Shown: piece after piece, positions 1-8,212 of the stretch
How positions within the stretch are numbered: position 1 is the first letter of the stretch
Layout: each line of letters opens with the position of its first letter
Assembly: GCA_910576795.1 (NCBI GenBank)
Contig: CAJTIX010000004.1
Coordinates: forward strand, 15,611 to 79,610
Origin: an uncultured Bacilli bacterium
GTDB taxonomy: Bacteria; Bacillota_I; Bacilli_A; RF39; UBA660
DNA length: 64,000 nt
Reading direction: 5' to 3'
The notes under the pieces: model-generated
Told to the model about the DNA's origin: nothing
Seen by the model: only the letters and a program-made list of their open reading frames with translations
The model's database searches: none
Made by a program: the position numbers and the translations under genes

Positions 1-1
1 A

Positions 2-1042
2 GTTCGTATGTATATTTCTTGTCACTCAAAAGATTGTAATGCCATCGTTTCAAAATTACAAAATGTTTTTGGAATTCATGGTATAGTGATTTGTCATAAA
101 GTAAATACTAATATAGAAGATATTGAAACAAAAATATTAGAATTATTACAAAATGAGCCATACCAAACTTTTAAAGTAGAAACCAAAAGAGCAGATAAAA
201 GATTTCCAATTCCAAGTATGGAATTTAATAATAAAATGGGAGGTTTTATCTTAAAAAATACAACTTTAAAAGTAGATGTTCACCATCCAGATGTACGAAT
301 TCATATTGAAATTCGTAATGAAGGAACATTCATTTATACAAATGAAATGAAAGGAAATGGTGGATATCCAGTAGGTGTACAAGGAAAAGGCTTACTCATG
401 CTTTCTGGGGGAATTGATAGCCCAGTTGCTGGATATTTGTCTTTAAAACGTGGAATTGATTTAGAATGCCTTTATTTTGAGTCGCCTCCACATACGAGTT
501 TAGAAGCAAAAAACAAAGTAATCCAACTTGCTTCTATCATCAATCAATATTCCGGAAATATTAAGGTGAATGTCATTCCTTTTACTAAAATTCAAGAGGA
601 AATTTATAAAAATGTTCCAGATAGTTATATTATTACCATTATGAGAAGAATGATGTATCGTATTGCAGAAAGAGTTTGTAAACTGCATAAGTGTAAGGTA
701 ATCATCAATGGCGAAAGTGTTGGCCAAGTAGCAAGCCAAACATTAGATAGTATGGTTGTAATCAATTCTGTTACGAATTTGCCAGTGATTCGACCAGTTG
801 CTTGTATGGATAAATTGGAAATCATTGAACTTGCTAAAAAAATAGAAACTTATGAGACGAGTATTTTACCATATGAAGATTGTTGTACTATCTTTTTGCC
901 AAAACATCCTGTGATTTATCCAGATATAGAAAAAGCGATTGCCTATGAAAATCGTTTTGACTATGAAACATTAATAGAAGAATGCATTGCACATATGGAA
1001 ACAATTACAACATTTGAAACCAATACAAGTTCTTATTTATAA
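2..1042 (+). CDS. thiI: tRNA 4-thiouridine synthase ThiI (5' end outside the window)
   Basis: ThiI adenylates uridine 8 of tRNA and transfers sulfur to it; it can also serve thiamine thiazole synthesis. The frame stays open to the left window edge, and 344 residues are seen from the first ATG at base 8, against roughly 390-400 for a full protein, so the N-terminal ferredoxin-like part is cut by the window. A THUMP region is followed by the PP-loop SGGIDSP at about residues 133-139 of the visible part. A conserved DCCTIF-PKHP segment near the end holds the cysteine used in sulfur transfer. There is no C-terminal rhodanese domain, as in Bacillus ThiI. In B. subtilis thiI also lies beside a spore protein gene (sspA), as here. 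Family call is firm. Confidence 0.95.
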   Translation, partial: VRMYISCHSKDCNAIVSKLQNVFGIHGIVICHKVNTNIEDIETKILELLQNEPYQTFKVETKRADKRFPIPSMEFNNKMGGFILKNTTLKVDVHHPDVRIHIEIRNEGTFIYTNEMKGNGGYPVGVQGKGLLMLSGGIDSPVAGYLSLKRGIDLECLYFESPPHTSLEAKNKVIQLASIINQYSGNIKVNVIPFTKIQEEIYKNVPDSYIITIMRRMMYRIAERVCKLHKCKVIINGESVGQVASQTLDSMVVINSVTNLPVIRPVACMDKLEIIELAKKIETYETSILPYEDCCTIFLPKHPVIYPDIEKAIAYENRFDYETLIEECIAHMETITTFETNTSSYL

Positions 1043-1066
1043 CCATAAATTACCATTAAAAAAATA

Positions 1067-1095
1067 GTATGAAAAAAACCTCCATGGACATGATA
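1067..1095 (+). promoter_or_regulatory. putative sigma-G promoter of the first spore protein gene
   Basis: GTATG at 1067-1071 matches the SigG -35 consensus GHATR and CATGATA at 1089-1095 matches the -10 consensus CATNHTA, with 17 bases between them. The site sits just upstream of a small acid-soluble spore protein gene, whose family is SigG-controlled in Bacillus. It is a match by eye; short motifs of this kind also occur by chance. Confidence 0.45.
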
Positions 1096-1118
1096 TTAGT
1101 GTACAGGAGGTGAAACAT

Positions 1119-1325
1119 ATGAAAAACAATACTAATAAAATGGTAGTTCCTGGAGCTAAACAAGCTATCGATAAGATGAAATATGAAATCGCTAGTGAAT
1201 TAGGTGTTAACATGGGACCAGATGCAACTAGTAGAGCTAACGGATCAGTTGGTGGTGAAATTACTAGACGTTTAGTTCAAATGGGTGAACAACACTTAGG
1301 TGGTTCAAATTACCAAGCTAAATAA
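1119..1325 (+). CDS. alpha/beta-type small acid-soluble spore protein 1
   Basis: A 68-residue alpha/beta SASP, which coats and protects DNA in the forespore and is degraded at germination. The family signatures are visible: a KYEIASELGV segment, matching the germination protease (GPR) cleavage region, and GSVGGEITRRLV near the C-terminus. The start is ATG 1119, because AGGAGG at 1105-1110 lies 8 bases upstream; the in-frame GTG at 1110 overlaps that ribosome binding site and is unlikely. It is followed by its own terminator, and a second paralogue lies 113 bases downstream. Expression is probably forespore-specific. Confidence 0.95.
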   Translation: MKNNTNKMVVPGAKQAIDKMKYEIASELGVNMGPDATSRANGSVGGEITRRLVQMGEQHLGGSNYQAK

Positions 1326-1338
1326 TGACTATAAAATG

Positions 1339-1365
1339 GACAGTGAAACGTTACTGTCTTTTTTT
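1339..1365 (+). terminator. rho-independent terminator after SASP 1
   Basis: GACAGT and ACTGTC pair around an eight-base loop and are followed by seven T residues. It separates the two spore protein genes into independent transcripts. Confidence 0.75.
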
Positions 1366-1438
1366 AGAGCTATCAAAAATTACCATCTATATATTTTATG
1401 TATTAGGGAACAATAATAGTATAAGGTGGTGAGCTGTA

Positions 1439-1636
1439 ATGAGTCATTTGAATAATAAATTAGTTGTTCCTGGATCAAAACAGGCAATTGAAAATTTAAA
1501 ATATGAAATCGCAAATGAACTAGGTATCACTTTAGGAGCCGATACAACTTCTAGATTAAATGGTACCGTTGGTGGCGAAATGACAAGAAGGCTCGTTCGT
1601 TTAGGTGAACAAGCTTTAGAAAGTCAAAATCGATAA
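1439..1636 (+). CDS. alpha/beta-type small acid-soluble spore protein 2
   Basis: A 65-residue paralogue of the preceding spore protein, with the same KYEIANELGI and GTVGGEMTRRLV blocks and the same expected job of binding forespore DNA. Start ATG 1439 follows the ribosome binding site AAGGTGGT (1423-1430) at normal spacing. I found no convincing SigG promoter upstream: the -10-like sequences in 1384-1420 each miss at least one conserved base. The gene ends in its own terminator. Tandem SASP genes are common in spore formers. Confidence 0.95.
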   Translation: MSHLNNKLVVPGSKQAIENLKYEIANELGITLGADTTSRLNGTVGGEMTRRLVRLGEQALESQNR

Positions 1637-1659
1637 AGAACAGGACAACTGTTCTTTTT
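1637..1659 (+). terminator. terminator after SASP 2
   Basis: The arms AGAACAG and CTGTTCT enclose a five-base loop and are followed by a T run. The hairpin starts directly after the stop codon. Confidence 0.75.
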
Positions 1660-1663
1660 AAAA

Positions 1664-1689
1664 TGAAAAAACATTCCAATTGGAATGTT
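1664..1689 (-). terminator. terminator of the broken lipoprotein gene
   Basis: A perfect 20-base palindrome at 1670-1689, followed on the minus strand by six T residues (1664-1669). It touches the stop codon (1688-1690) of the frame-restored lipoprotein, which supports that restored end. Confidence 0.75.
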
Positions 1690-2156
1690 ACTTACATTTG
1701 TATCCTTGTTCTTCAAGGGCTTTTTTTGCATCGCTCATTTTTCCTACATCGGCTTAGAGTGATTGATGTAAGTTTTCCTTTAGCGTCTACTAAATCAAGA
1801 CTTTCTTTGTCTTCATCGCTCATTTTTGTGAGATCTGCAACCATAGAAACTTTAATATTATTTCCATTTGTTTTAGTCGTTACATTAAGACCTTTTTCTT
1901 TGTATTCATCCATTTCTTGTTCCAAAGATTTTTCAATTTCGCTCATATATGAAGAATAACTATCATCTACTTTTACATCTTGAATTACTTCCATTTTTGT
2001 AACAGTATCTTTTTTAAAGGTGATATTGATTGTTTGCTTCATATCCATCATGGCTACATTTTGGTCCATAGTACATTTTAAGGTTTTTGTACTCCCACAT
2101 CCAGTTGCAAATCCCATCATTACAACTGCCAATCCAACAGCTAAATACTTTTTCAT
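1688..2156 (-). pseudogene. small lipoprotein gene with a frameshift near its 3' end
   Basis: The protein starts at ATG 2156 behind an AGGAGG-type ribosome binding site, with a signal peptide and a lipobox ending in TGCGS, so it should be a membrane-anchored lipoprotein of about 155 residues. As written, the frame turns at about 1751 into an unlikely Arg/Lys/Cys-rich tail. Removing one base there (or adding two) restores a helical tail, DVGKMSDAKKALEEQGYKCK, ending at TAA 1688-1690 beside the terminator. The related lipoprotein at 55834-56301 also ends in CK. It resembles small YehR/DUF1307-type lipoproteins, but I cannot name a function. Either a recent mutation or a sequencing error explains the shift. 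Confidence 0.7.
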
Positions 2157-2212
2157 TTTTTCTCTCCTCCTATATATATACAATAATAAAAAATTAATTT
2201 TTTGTCAAGCAT

Positions 2213-2782
2213 TTATAAGATTTTATCCACAAGACCATATGATAAAGATTCCTCTGCACTTAAAAAATAATCTCTTTCAGTATCTACCTCAATTGTTTTT
2301 AAATCTTTGCCTGTATTTTCAGAAAGCATATGATTTAATTTATCACGTAACTTTAAAATACGCTCTGCAGCGATTTTAATCTCAGTCGCTTGCCCTTGTG
2401 CACCACCTAACGGTTGATGAATCATCACCTCACTATTGGGAAGACAACATCTTTTACCTTTTGTACCACTGGATAACAAAAATGCAGCCATACTTGCAGC
2501 CATTCCTACACAGATTGTGGAAACATCACTTTTGATAAAATGCATCGTATCATAAATCGCCATTCCTGCTGTTACACTGCCTCCTGGAGAATTGATGTAG
2601 ATACTAATATCATCATGATTGATGGAATCTAAATATAATAGTTGAGCTACAATGGTGTTGGAACTCACATCATCGATTTCACCACATAAAATAATAATAC
2701 GATCTTTTAATAATCTAGAGTATATGTCATAAGCACGTTCTCCATTATTGCTTTTTTCAATTACTGTTGGCACTAAACTCAT
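2213..2782 (-). CDS. clpP: ATP-dependent Clp protease proteolytic subunit
   Basis: ClpP forms the barrel-shaped serine peptidase that degrades proteins unfolded by ClpX or ClpC. At 189 residues it is slightly short of the usual 193-200. The catalytic triad is visible: Ser97 in GMAAS, His122 in MIHQPLGG and Asp171 in TERDYF. The hydrophobic YINSPGGSV block and the SYGLVDKI ending are typical. Start ATG 2782 has a GAGAGGAT ribosome binding site upstream. The gene is divergent from the nucleoside kinase gene at 2901. Confidence 0.97.
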   Translation of the reverse strand: MSLVPTVIEKSNNGERAYDIYSRLLKDRIIILCGEIDDVSSNTIVAQLLYLDSINHDDISIYINSPGGSVTAGMAIYDTMHFIKSDVSTICVGMAASMAAFLLSSGTKGKRCCLPNSEVMIHQPLGGAQGQATEIKIAAERILKLRDKLNHMLSENTGKDLKTIEVDTERDYFLSAEESLSYGLVDKIL

Positions 2783-2842
2783 GTAATCATCCTCTCTATT
2801 TATATCATAGGATAGAATTCTTTGGTTTATGCAAAAAAAGAT

Positions 2843-2871
2843 GTGACAAAATTACACTTTTTTGATAAAAT
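2843..2871 (+). promoter_or_regulatory. putative SigA promoter for the kinase-gap unit
   Basis: GTGACA at 2843-2848 and TAAAAT at 2866-2871 are separated by 17 bases, in the divergent region between clpP and the nucleoside kinase gene. The -10 box is good and the -35 box fair. Confidence 0.4.
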
Positions 2872-2900
2872 GAATGTAGTATGAGAATAAGAGGGATATT

Positions 2901-4562
2901 ATGCCAAGAACCATTAAAGTAAATTACAAAGATATGGAAACTAAAGAGTTTCCAGTAGGTGCGACATTACTAGAAATCAGCCATGCCTTTGATCGTTATT
3001 ACAATTATCCAATTTTAGTCGGAAAAGTAGATAATAATATTACGGAATTAAATGAACCAATTACAAGAAGTTGTACGGTTGATTTTTATGATAGAAGTAG
3101 TGGGATGGGAAATAGTATTTATGGTAGAACAGCTCAACTGGTATTGATTCTAGCAATCAAGCATATTTTGGGTGAAAAAGCCGAAGTAATAATTGAACAT
3201 TCGATTGACAAAGGTTTTTATTGTGAAGTGGAAAATGCTTCAATTGATAAAAAATTAGTAAAACAAATTGAAGATGAAATGTATGAAATTGTATCACAAG
3301 ATTTGATTATCCAAAAGGTGAGTGTTTCACGTTTTGATGCGATTAAATTTTTTAAAAAGAAAAAACAGATGGATAAGGTAAAGGTATTAAGGTATATTAG
3401 TAATAGTTATATCAATTTGTATCGAATTGATGATTTATATGACTATTTCTATGGTGAACTTGCTTATAGTACAAAACAAATAGACGATTTTAAACTCACT
3501 TTTATAAAAGACAATGGTTTTGTCTTAAGCTATCCAACTACTTATAATCCAGAGTGTACACTAGATTATGTCCACCATGGTATGTTATTTGATACGTTTT
3601 TAAATTATACCAAATGGGGAGATCAGATTGGGATTCGCAATGCAGCCGATTTGAATGAAATTGTTTCACAGGGAAGATATAATGAATTAATTCGTTTATC
3701 AGAAGCCTATTATAACAGCCAATTATCTCGCATTGCAGATGAGATTGCTGAAAATCATAAAAAAATAAAATTAATTTTGATTGCTGGTCCTTCTTCCTCT
3801 GGAAAAACAACCACATCTAAAAAATTGGAAGTTTACCTACAAAGCAAAGGAATCAAAACACATCAAATTTCAATAGATGACTATTTCTATGATCGGGATA
3901 AAACTCCAAGATTAGAAAATGGCGAACTCGATTTTGAATCATTGAATGCGGTTGATGTAACTTTATTTAATAAGCATTTGACAAAATTATTAGATGGAGA
4001 GAAAGTAGAGTTGCCGGAATATAATTTTGTACTTGGTAAAAGAGAATACAATGGGAAAACGTTACAGATGGGAGAAGATGATGTCATTATCATTGAAGGA
4101 CTACATGGCTTAAATGATGATCTGACTATCTCCATTGAAAGAAGAAATAAATTTAAAATTTATATCAGTCCTCTCACTCAACTCAATATTGACAATCATA
4201 ACCGAATTCATACCAGTGATACTAGAAAGTTAAGAAGAATTGTTCGTGATAATAAATATCGTTCTCATAGTGCAGCTGAAACACTCAGAATGTGGAAAAG
4301 TATCCGCGAGGGAGAAGAAAAGTATATATTCCCTTACCAAGATCAAGCGGATGCGATTATCAATTCTGCTTTGTTATATGAACTTGGTATATTAAAAACG
4401 TATGCAGAACCACTGTTATTTTCGGTTTCAGAAGAGGATGAAATGTATCCTGAGGCATTACGTTTGATTAATTTTTTAAGAAATTTTTTACCGATTCCAA
4501 GTGATGATATTCCAAATGATTCTATCTTAAGAGAATTCATTGGAGAAAGTTGTTTTCGGTAA
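2901..4562 (+). CDS. uridine kinase-like nucleoside kinase with TGS and tRNA-synthetase-type N-terminal domains
   Basis: A 553-residue fusion protein. Residues 1-65 look like a TGS domain; residues about 70-220 resemble the second additional domain of threonyl-tRNA synthetase; the C-terminal half is a phosphoribulokinase/uridine kinase P-loop domain with Walker A GPSSSGKT near residues 295-302 and the SIDDYFYDRD segment typical of uridine kinases. The expected reaction is phosphorylation of a nucleoside; the TGS part suggests sensing of tRNA or a nucleotide but that is inference. This architecture is known in Firmicutes and Thermotogae. The stop codon lies 18 bases before gap, so the two are probably cotranscribed. 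Confidence 0.85.
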   Translation: MPRTIKVNYKDMETKEFPVGATLLEISHAFDRYYNYPILVGKVDNNITELNEPITRSCTVDFYDRSSGMGNSIYGRTAQLVLILAIKHILGEKAEVIIEHSIDKGFYCEVENASIDKKLVKQIEDEMYEIVSQDLIIQKVSVSRFDAIKFFKKKKQMDKVKVLRYISNSYINLYRIDDLYDYFYGELAYSTKQIDDFKLTFIKDNGFVLSYPTTYNPECTLDYVHHGMLFDTFLNYTKWGDQIGIRNAADLNEIVSQGRYNELIRLSEAYYNSQLSRIADEIAENHKKIKLILIAGPSSSGKTTTSKKLEVYLQSKGIKTHQISIDDYFYDRDKTPRLENGELDFESLNAVDVTLFNKHLTKLLDGEKVELPEYNFVLGKREYNGKTLQMGEDDVIIIEGLHGLNDDLTISIERRNKFKIYISPLTQLNIDNHNRIHTSDTRKLRRIVRDNKYRSHSAAETLRMWKSIREGEEKYIFPYQDQADAIINSALLYELGILKTYAEPLLFSVSEEDEMYPEALRLINFLRNFLPIPSDDIPNDSILREFIGESCFR

Positions 4563-4580
4563 TAGAAAGAAGGAATGAAC

Positions 4581-5600
4581 ATGACTAGAGTTGCGATTAA
4601 TGGTTTTGGAAGAATTGGAAGACTTGTTTTTCGTATTATAGAAGAAACACCTGATTTAGAAGTGGTTGCGATTAATGATTTAACAGATGCAGAGCAGTTA
4701 GCTTATCTATTAAAATATGATACATCTCACCGTGTATATTTAAAAGAGGATATTTCATTTGAAGGAAATGAACTGATTGTAAAAGGAAGACACATTCCAG
4801 TTTATGCAGAAAAAGATCCTGCTAATTTGCCTTGGAGGAAACTTCAAGTAGATCAAGTATTTGAATGTACAGGTGTTTTTACAGAAAAGGAGAAAGCACA
4901 TGCGCATATTGATGCGGGAGCAAAACATGTCATCATATCAGCACCAGCTAAGGGAGATTTAAAAACGATTGTATATCATGTCAATGAACAAATTTTAGAT
5001 GGCAGTGAGGAAATCATTAGTGCGGCAAGTTGTACGACCAATTGTTTGGCACCAGTGCTTTCTATTTTAGAGCATGAGTTTGGAATCCAATCTGGATACA
5101 TGACGACGATACATGCATATACAGGCGATCAAGCTGTACTAGATGTGGCTCATAAAAAAGGAATTCGTTCACGTCGTGGTCGTGCTGCAGCTGCTAATAT
5201 TGTTCCTACTTCAACAGGAGCAGCAAGTGCAATAGGAAAAGTAATTCCACAGCTAGAAGGAAAGCTAGACGGAAATGCGATACGTGTTCCAACAACAACT
5301 GGTTCTATGGTGGATTTGACATTGCGTCTTAACAAAAATGTAACAGTAGAGGAAATCAATCATTGTTTTGCAAGTAACCAAAACGAGACCATCCAATATA
5401 CAGAAGATCCTATTGTATCCAGTGATATCATTGGATCTCATACAGGAGCATTGGTAGATGGCTTACTGACAGATGTTCTTGAAGTAGATGGTGAACAACT
5501 TGTAAAAGTCGTTGCATGGTATGATAATGAAATGGGTTATAGTGCCCAGATGGTTAGAACAGCTATTTATTTAGCAGGTTGTACTCATAAGGAAATCTAA
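4581..5600 (+). CDS. gap: glyceraldehyde-3-phosphate dehydrogenase, type I
   Basis: The enzyme oxidises glyceraldehyde-3-phosphate to 1,3-bisphosphoglycerate with NAD in glycolysis. The Rossmann motif INGFGRIGR opens the protein, and the catalytic cysteine sits in SAASCTTNCLAP. The WYDNEMGYS block near the C-terminus is also present. I chose ATG 4581 (339 residues) over ATG 4575 because AAGGA at 4570-4574 directly abuts the earlier start. The gene lies downstream of the nucleoside kinase and ends in a terminator. Phosphoglycerate kinase follows 1.4 kb on, after a prepilin-like gene. Confidence 0.97.
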   Translation: MTRVAINGFGRIGRLVFRIIEETPDLEVVAINDLTDAEQLAYLLKYDTSHRVYLKEDISFEGNELIVKGRHIPVYAEKDPANLPWRKLQVDQVFECTGVFTEKEKAHAHIDAGAKHVIISAPAKGDLKTIVYHVNEQILDGSEEIISAASCTTNCLAPVLSILEHEFGIQSGYMTTIHAYTGDQAVLDVAHKKGIRSRRGRAAAANIVPTSTGAASAIGKVIPQLEGKLDGNAIRVPTTTGSMVDLTLRLNKNVTVEEINHCFASNQNETIQYTEDPIVSSDIIGSHTGALVDGLLTDVLEVDGEQLVKVVAWYDNEMGYSAQMVRTAIYLAGCTHKEI

Positions 5601-5615
5601 AATGATTCCTTTTTT
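5589..5615 (+). terminator. terminator overlapping the end of gap
   Basis: AAGGA-ATC (one bulged A) pairs with GATTCCTT and is followed by a T run. The stop codon lies inside the loop region. It may only partly stop transcription into the next genes. Confidence 0.55.
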
Positions 5616-5620
5616 GTTTG

Positions 5621-5640
5621 AGCAAATTTATAAATTTGCT
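5621..5640. repeat. perfect 20-base palindrome between gap and the prepilin-like gene
   Basis: The 20 bases are identical to their reverse complement, with arms of AGCAAATTTA. No T run follows on the plus strand, so it is not a simple forward terminator. It could be a regulator site or a hairpin; nothing in the sequence decides. Confidence 0.5.
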
Positions 5641-5693
5641 TGATAAAAAAACGAAAAAGATATAAAATAAGAATAGTTAAATAGGTGGTTTAA

Positions 5694-6995
5694 ATGAAAA
5701 AAAAGGGTTTTACATTAATTGAATTATTGGGTATATTTACCATACTAGCTGTTATTCTTTTGATTGCAGTTCCTTCTATTACAGGATTACTTAAAAAACA
5801 AAAGGAAAATCAATATCAAAGTTTTTTGAATAATATCTTTTTGGCAACAGAGGCTTATTTACAAAGTAACTTAGAGAAATATACAAAAAATGAATATTAT
5901 GATTTTTCTATAGAAGGGGACTATATTCATATTTATTTAGGAGAATTAATGGAACATCAATTTTTAAATTCCAATACATATGATCCAAAAACAAAAGAGA
6001 GTATAAAAGACGAAAAAGACTATACGGTACGTGTCACATTACAAGAGGATTTAACTTACCATTATGAATTATTTCCAGAAAAATTAGAACAACCAATTAT
6101 TATGTATAATAATGCACTTCCTAAAAGGGATTATAATATAGGGGAGACAATTGTATGGTCTGATTTAGAATGGTTGGTAATGTCTAATGATGACAGAAGT
6201 GTTACGATGATATTAAAAAATAATTATAAGACTGGAATTTTTGGAGATAGTAATGAATGGAAGAATTCTACTGTTTATCAGACGTTAAATCAGAATTTAA
6301 TCAATGGAAATGAAAAAATAAAAAATGCAATTAATGAAAGATCAGTTGTATATCAAGAACAAAGTGATTCTTATATTAGACTTCCATTTTATCAGGAGTT
6401 AAGCAAAAATATCCCTAATGGAAGTAATACTGCCTTTTGGACAATGAGTCCTTATGAAAATGGCTTGTATGTAGGAATTCCTACAGGCGAAAGTGCGATA
6501 GGATATATTGCTACAAAAAGTGGAACCTATTATGCAGGAGCACACTCTTCACTTTCCGTTATCACAAAATCATCTCCAACTGAGGTGGGACAGCAAGTTT
6601 TATTTCAACAACCAAATCAGGCAAGTATTACTTATAATAAAAGTGCAAGTATTGTAAAGAGACCAACTACATATGCTGGTCAGGGAAACCATACTTCTGC
6701 TAAACCTAAAGATTATCCAGATTCTTATTGTGGAGCTTGTCCTAATGCATATTGTGGTGCGAGAAGTGTTACATATTATAATGATACATGTGGAAGTGGT
6801 AGCTACCCTTATTATGTATTACAGTCTTGGTATAATCCCAATTATAATACTACTACACCAGGAGTTTCCTGTGCCTCTAATACTATCTATTATGCAAATG
6901 GAAATTGTAAAGACTTTTATCAATTGACAGGTGAGACATATGAAATTGGATATCGTCCTGTTATTACTGTACGTAAACAAAGAACAGAAATATAA
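5694..6995 (+). CDS. type IV prepilin-like protein with a DUF6273-like C-terminal domain
   Basis: A 433-residue protein with a class III signal: the leader KKKG is followed by FTLIELLG with Glu at mature position 5 and a hydrophobic helix to about residue 30, so a prepilin peptidase should cleave it and the helix anchors it in the membrane. After a pilin-like region, residues about 145-430 resemble DUF6273-type domains: an IGETIVWSDLEWLV opening and a GYRPVITV ending, the same kind seen in the mutase fusion at 11488. A Cys- and Tyr-rich stretch lies at about 340-400. Start ATG 5694 has AGGTGG upstream. No pilus assembly genes are nearby. It sits between gap and pgk, an odd place. Function unknown. 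Confidence 0.75.
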   Translation: MKKKGFTLIELLGIFTILAVILLIAVPSITGLLKKQKENQYQSFLNNIFLATEAYLQSNLEKYTKNEYYDFSIEGDYIHIYLGELMEHQFLNSNTYDPKTKESIKDEKDYTVRVTLQEDLTYHYELFPEKLEQPIIMYNNALPKRDYNIGETIVWSDLEWLVMSNDDRSVTMILKNNYKTGIFGDSNEWKNSTVYQTLNQNLINGNEKIKNAINERSVVYQEQSDSYIRLPFYQELSKNIPNGSNTAFWTMSPYENGLYVGIPTGESAIGYIATKSGTYYAGAHSSLSVITKSSPTEVGQQVLFQQPNQASITYNKSASIVKRPTTYAGQGNHTSAKPKDYPDSYCGACPNAYCGARSVTYYNDTCGSGSYPYYVLQSWYNPNYNTTTPGVSCASNTIYYANGNCKDFYQLTGETYEIGYRPVITVRKQRTEI

Positions 6996-7027
6996 CAAAT
7001 AACCAATTGGCAACAAAGGAGTGTGCT

Positions 7028-8212
7028 ATGAAAAAGACAATTCGTGATTACAATTTAGAAAATAAAAGGGTGATCATCCGCGTAGATTTTAATATACCAA
7101 TTCAAGATGGACAGATTATGGATGATACTCGAATTAAAGCTAGCTTACCTACTATTTTATATGCAATGGAAAAAGGCGCTAAAGTTATTTTGCTATCCCA
7201 TTTAGGTAGAGTAAAAACAGAAGAAGATCTAGAACAATATAATTTACAACCCGTGGCAAAACGTCTTAGTGAATTGTTAGACCAAGAAGTCATTTTTGTG
7301 AATCAAACAAGAGGTAACTTAGTGGAAGATGCCGTTTCAAAGTTAGAGAATGGACAAGTTTTATTACTACAAAATACACGTTATGAAGATCTGAATGGAA
7401 AAAAAGAAAGTAAAAATGATCCAGAATTGGGTGCATATTGGGCAAGTTTGGGTGATATATTTATCAACGATGCTTTTGGAACCAGTCATCGTGCACATGC
7501 TTCCAATGTTGGAATTGCGTCACATCTTCCAAATGGAATTGGATTCCTTATAGAAAAAGAATTAAATGCTTTTGAACCCATCTTAAATAACCCAGAACAT
7601 CCTTTTACCGTAATCTTAGGTGGCGCTAAAGTCAGTGATAAAATAGAAGTCATTGAAAATCTGGTAAAACGAGCTGACCAAATATTAATTGGTGGTGGAA
7701 TGGCTTATACCTTTCTAAAAGCAAGTGGACTTTCTATCGGTAAATCGTTATGTGATGAAGAACATATAGATTACTGCAAAAATGTGATGAGACAATATCC
7801 AGATCAAATCGTATTACCAATTGATAGTGTGACTGCAAAGGAAATAAGTACAGATACTGAAATACAAGAAAGATTTATTAGTGATTTCAAGGAAGATGAA
7901 ATAGGATTGGATATTGGATATAATACGATTAAACTGTTCTCCCAATACATCAAAAATAGCAAGACCATTCTTTGGAATGGACCTTTAGGAATGTTTGAAT
8001 TAGATCCATTTCAGAAAGGGACAGAAGCTATTTGTAAGTTATTAAAAGACAGCAATGGAATTACAGTAGTTGGTGGCGGGGATACAGCTTCTGCTGTAGA
8101 AAATCTAGGATATGCAGAATTTATGACACATATTTCAACTGGTGGTGGGGCTTCACTAGAATTGCTTGAAGGGAAACAATTATCTGGAATCGAGATTATC
8201 CATGAAAAATAA
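7028..8212 (+). CDS. pgk: phosphoglycerate kinase
   Basis: It transfers the phosphate of 1,3-bisphosphoglycerate to ADP in glycolysis. The 394-residue length is normal. Visible signatures are RVDFNIPI near the N-terminus, the substrate-binding HLGR and NDAFGTSHRAHAS segments, LGGAKVSDKI, and the C-terminal GGGDTASAVE and STGGGASLELLEG loops that bind nucleotide. Start ATG 7028 is preceded by AAAGGAG at 7015-7021; the longer frame from 7007 has no ribosome binding site. The 3' end overlaps the flippase gene by 11 bases. Confidence 0.97.
   Translation: MKKTIRDYNLENKRVIIRVDFNIPIQDGQIMDDTRIKASLPTILYAMEKGAKVILLSHLGRVKTEEDLEQYNLQPVAKRLSELLDQEVIFVNQTRGNLVEDAVSKLENGQVLLLQNTRYEDLNGKKESKNDPELGAYWASLGDIFINDAFGTSHRAHASNVGIASHLPNGIGFLIEKELNAFEPILNNPEHPFTVILGGAKVSDKIEVIENLVKRADQILIGGGMAYTFLKASGLSIGKSLCDEEHIDYCKNVMRQYPDQIVLPIDSVTAKEISTDTEIQERFISDFKEDEIGLDIGYNTIKLFSQYIKNSKTILWNGPLGMFELDPFQKGTEAICKLLKDSNGITVVGGGDTASAVENLGYAEFMTHISTGGGASLELLEGKQLSGIEIIHEK

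Noticed and set aside
6673..6927. Open frame inside the prepilin-like gene
   Set aside because: Shadow frame of a Tyr/Cys-rich coding stretch, without start signals.
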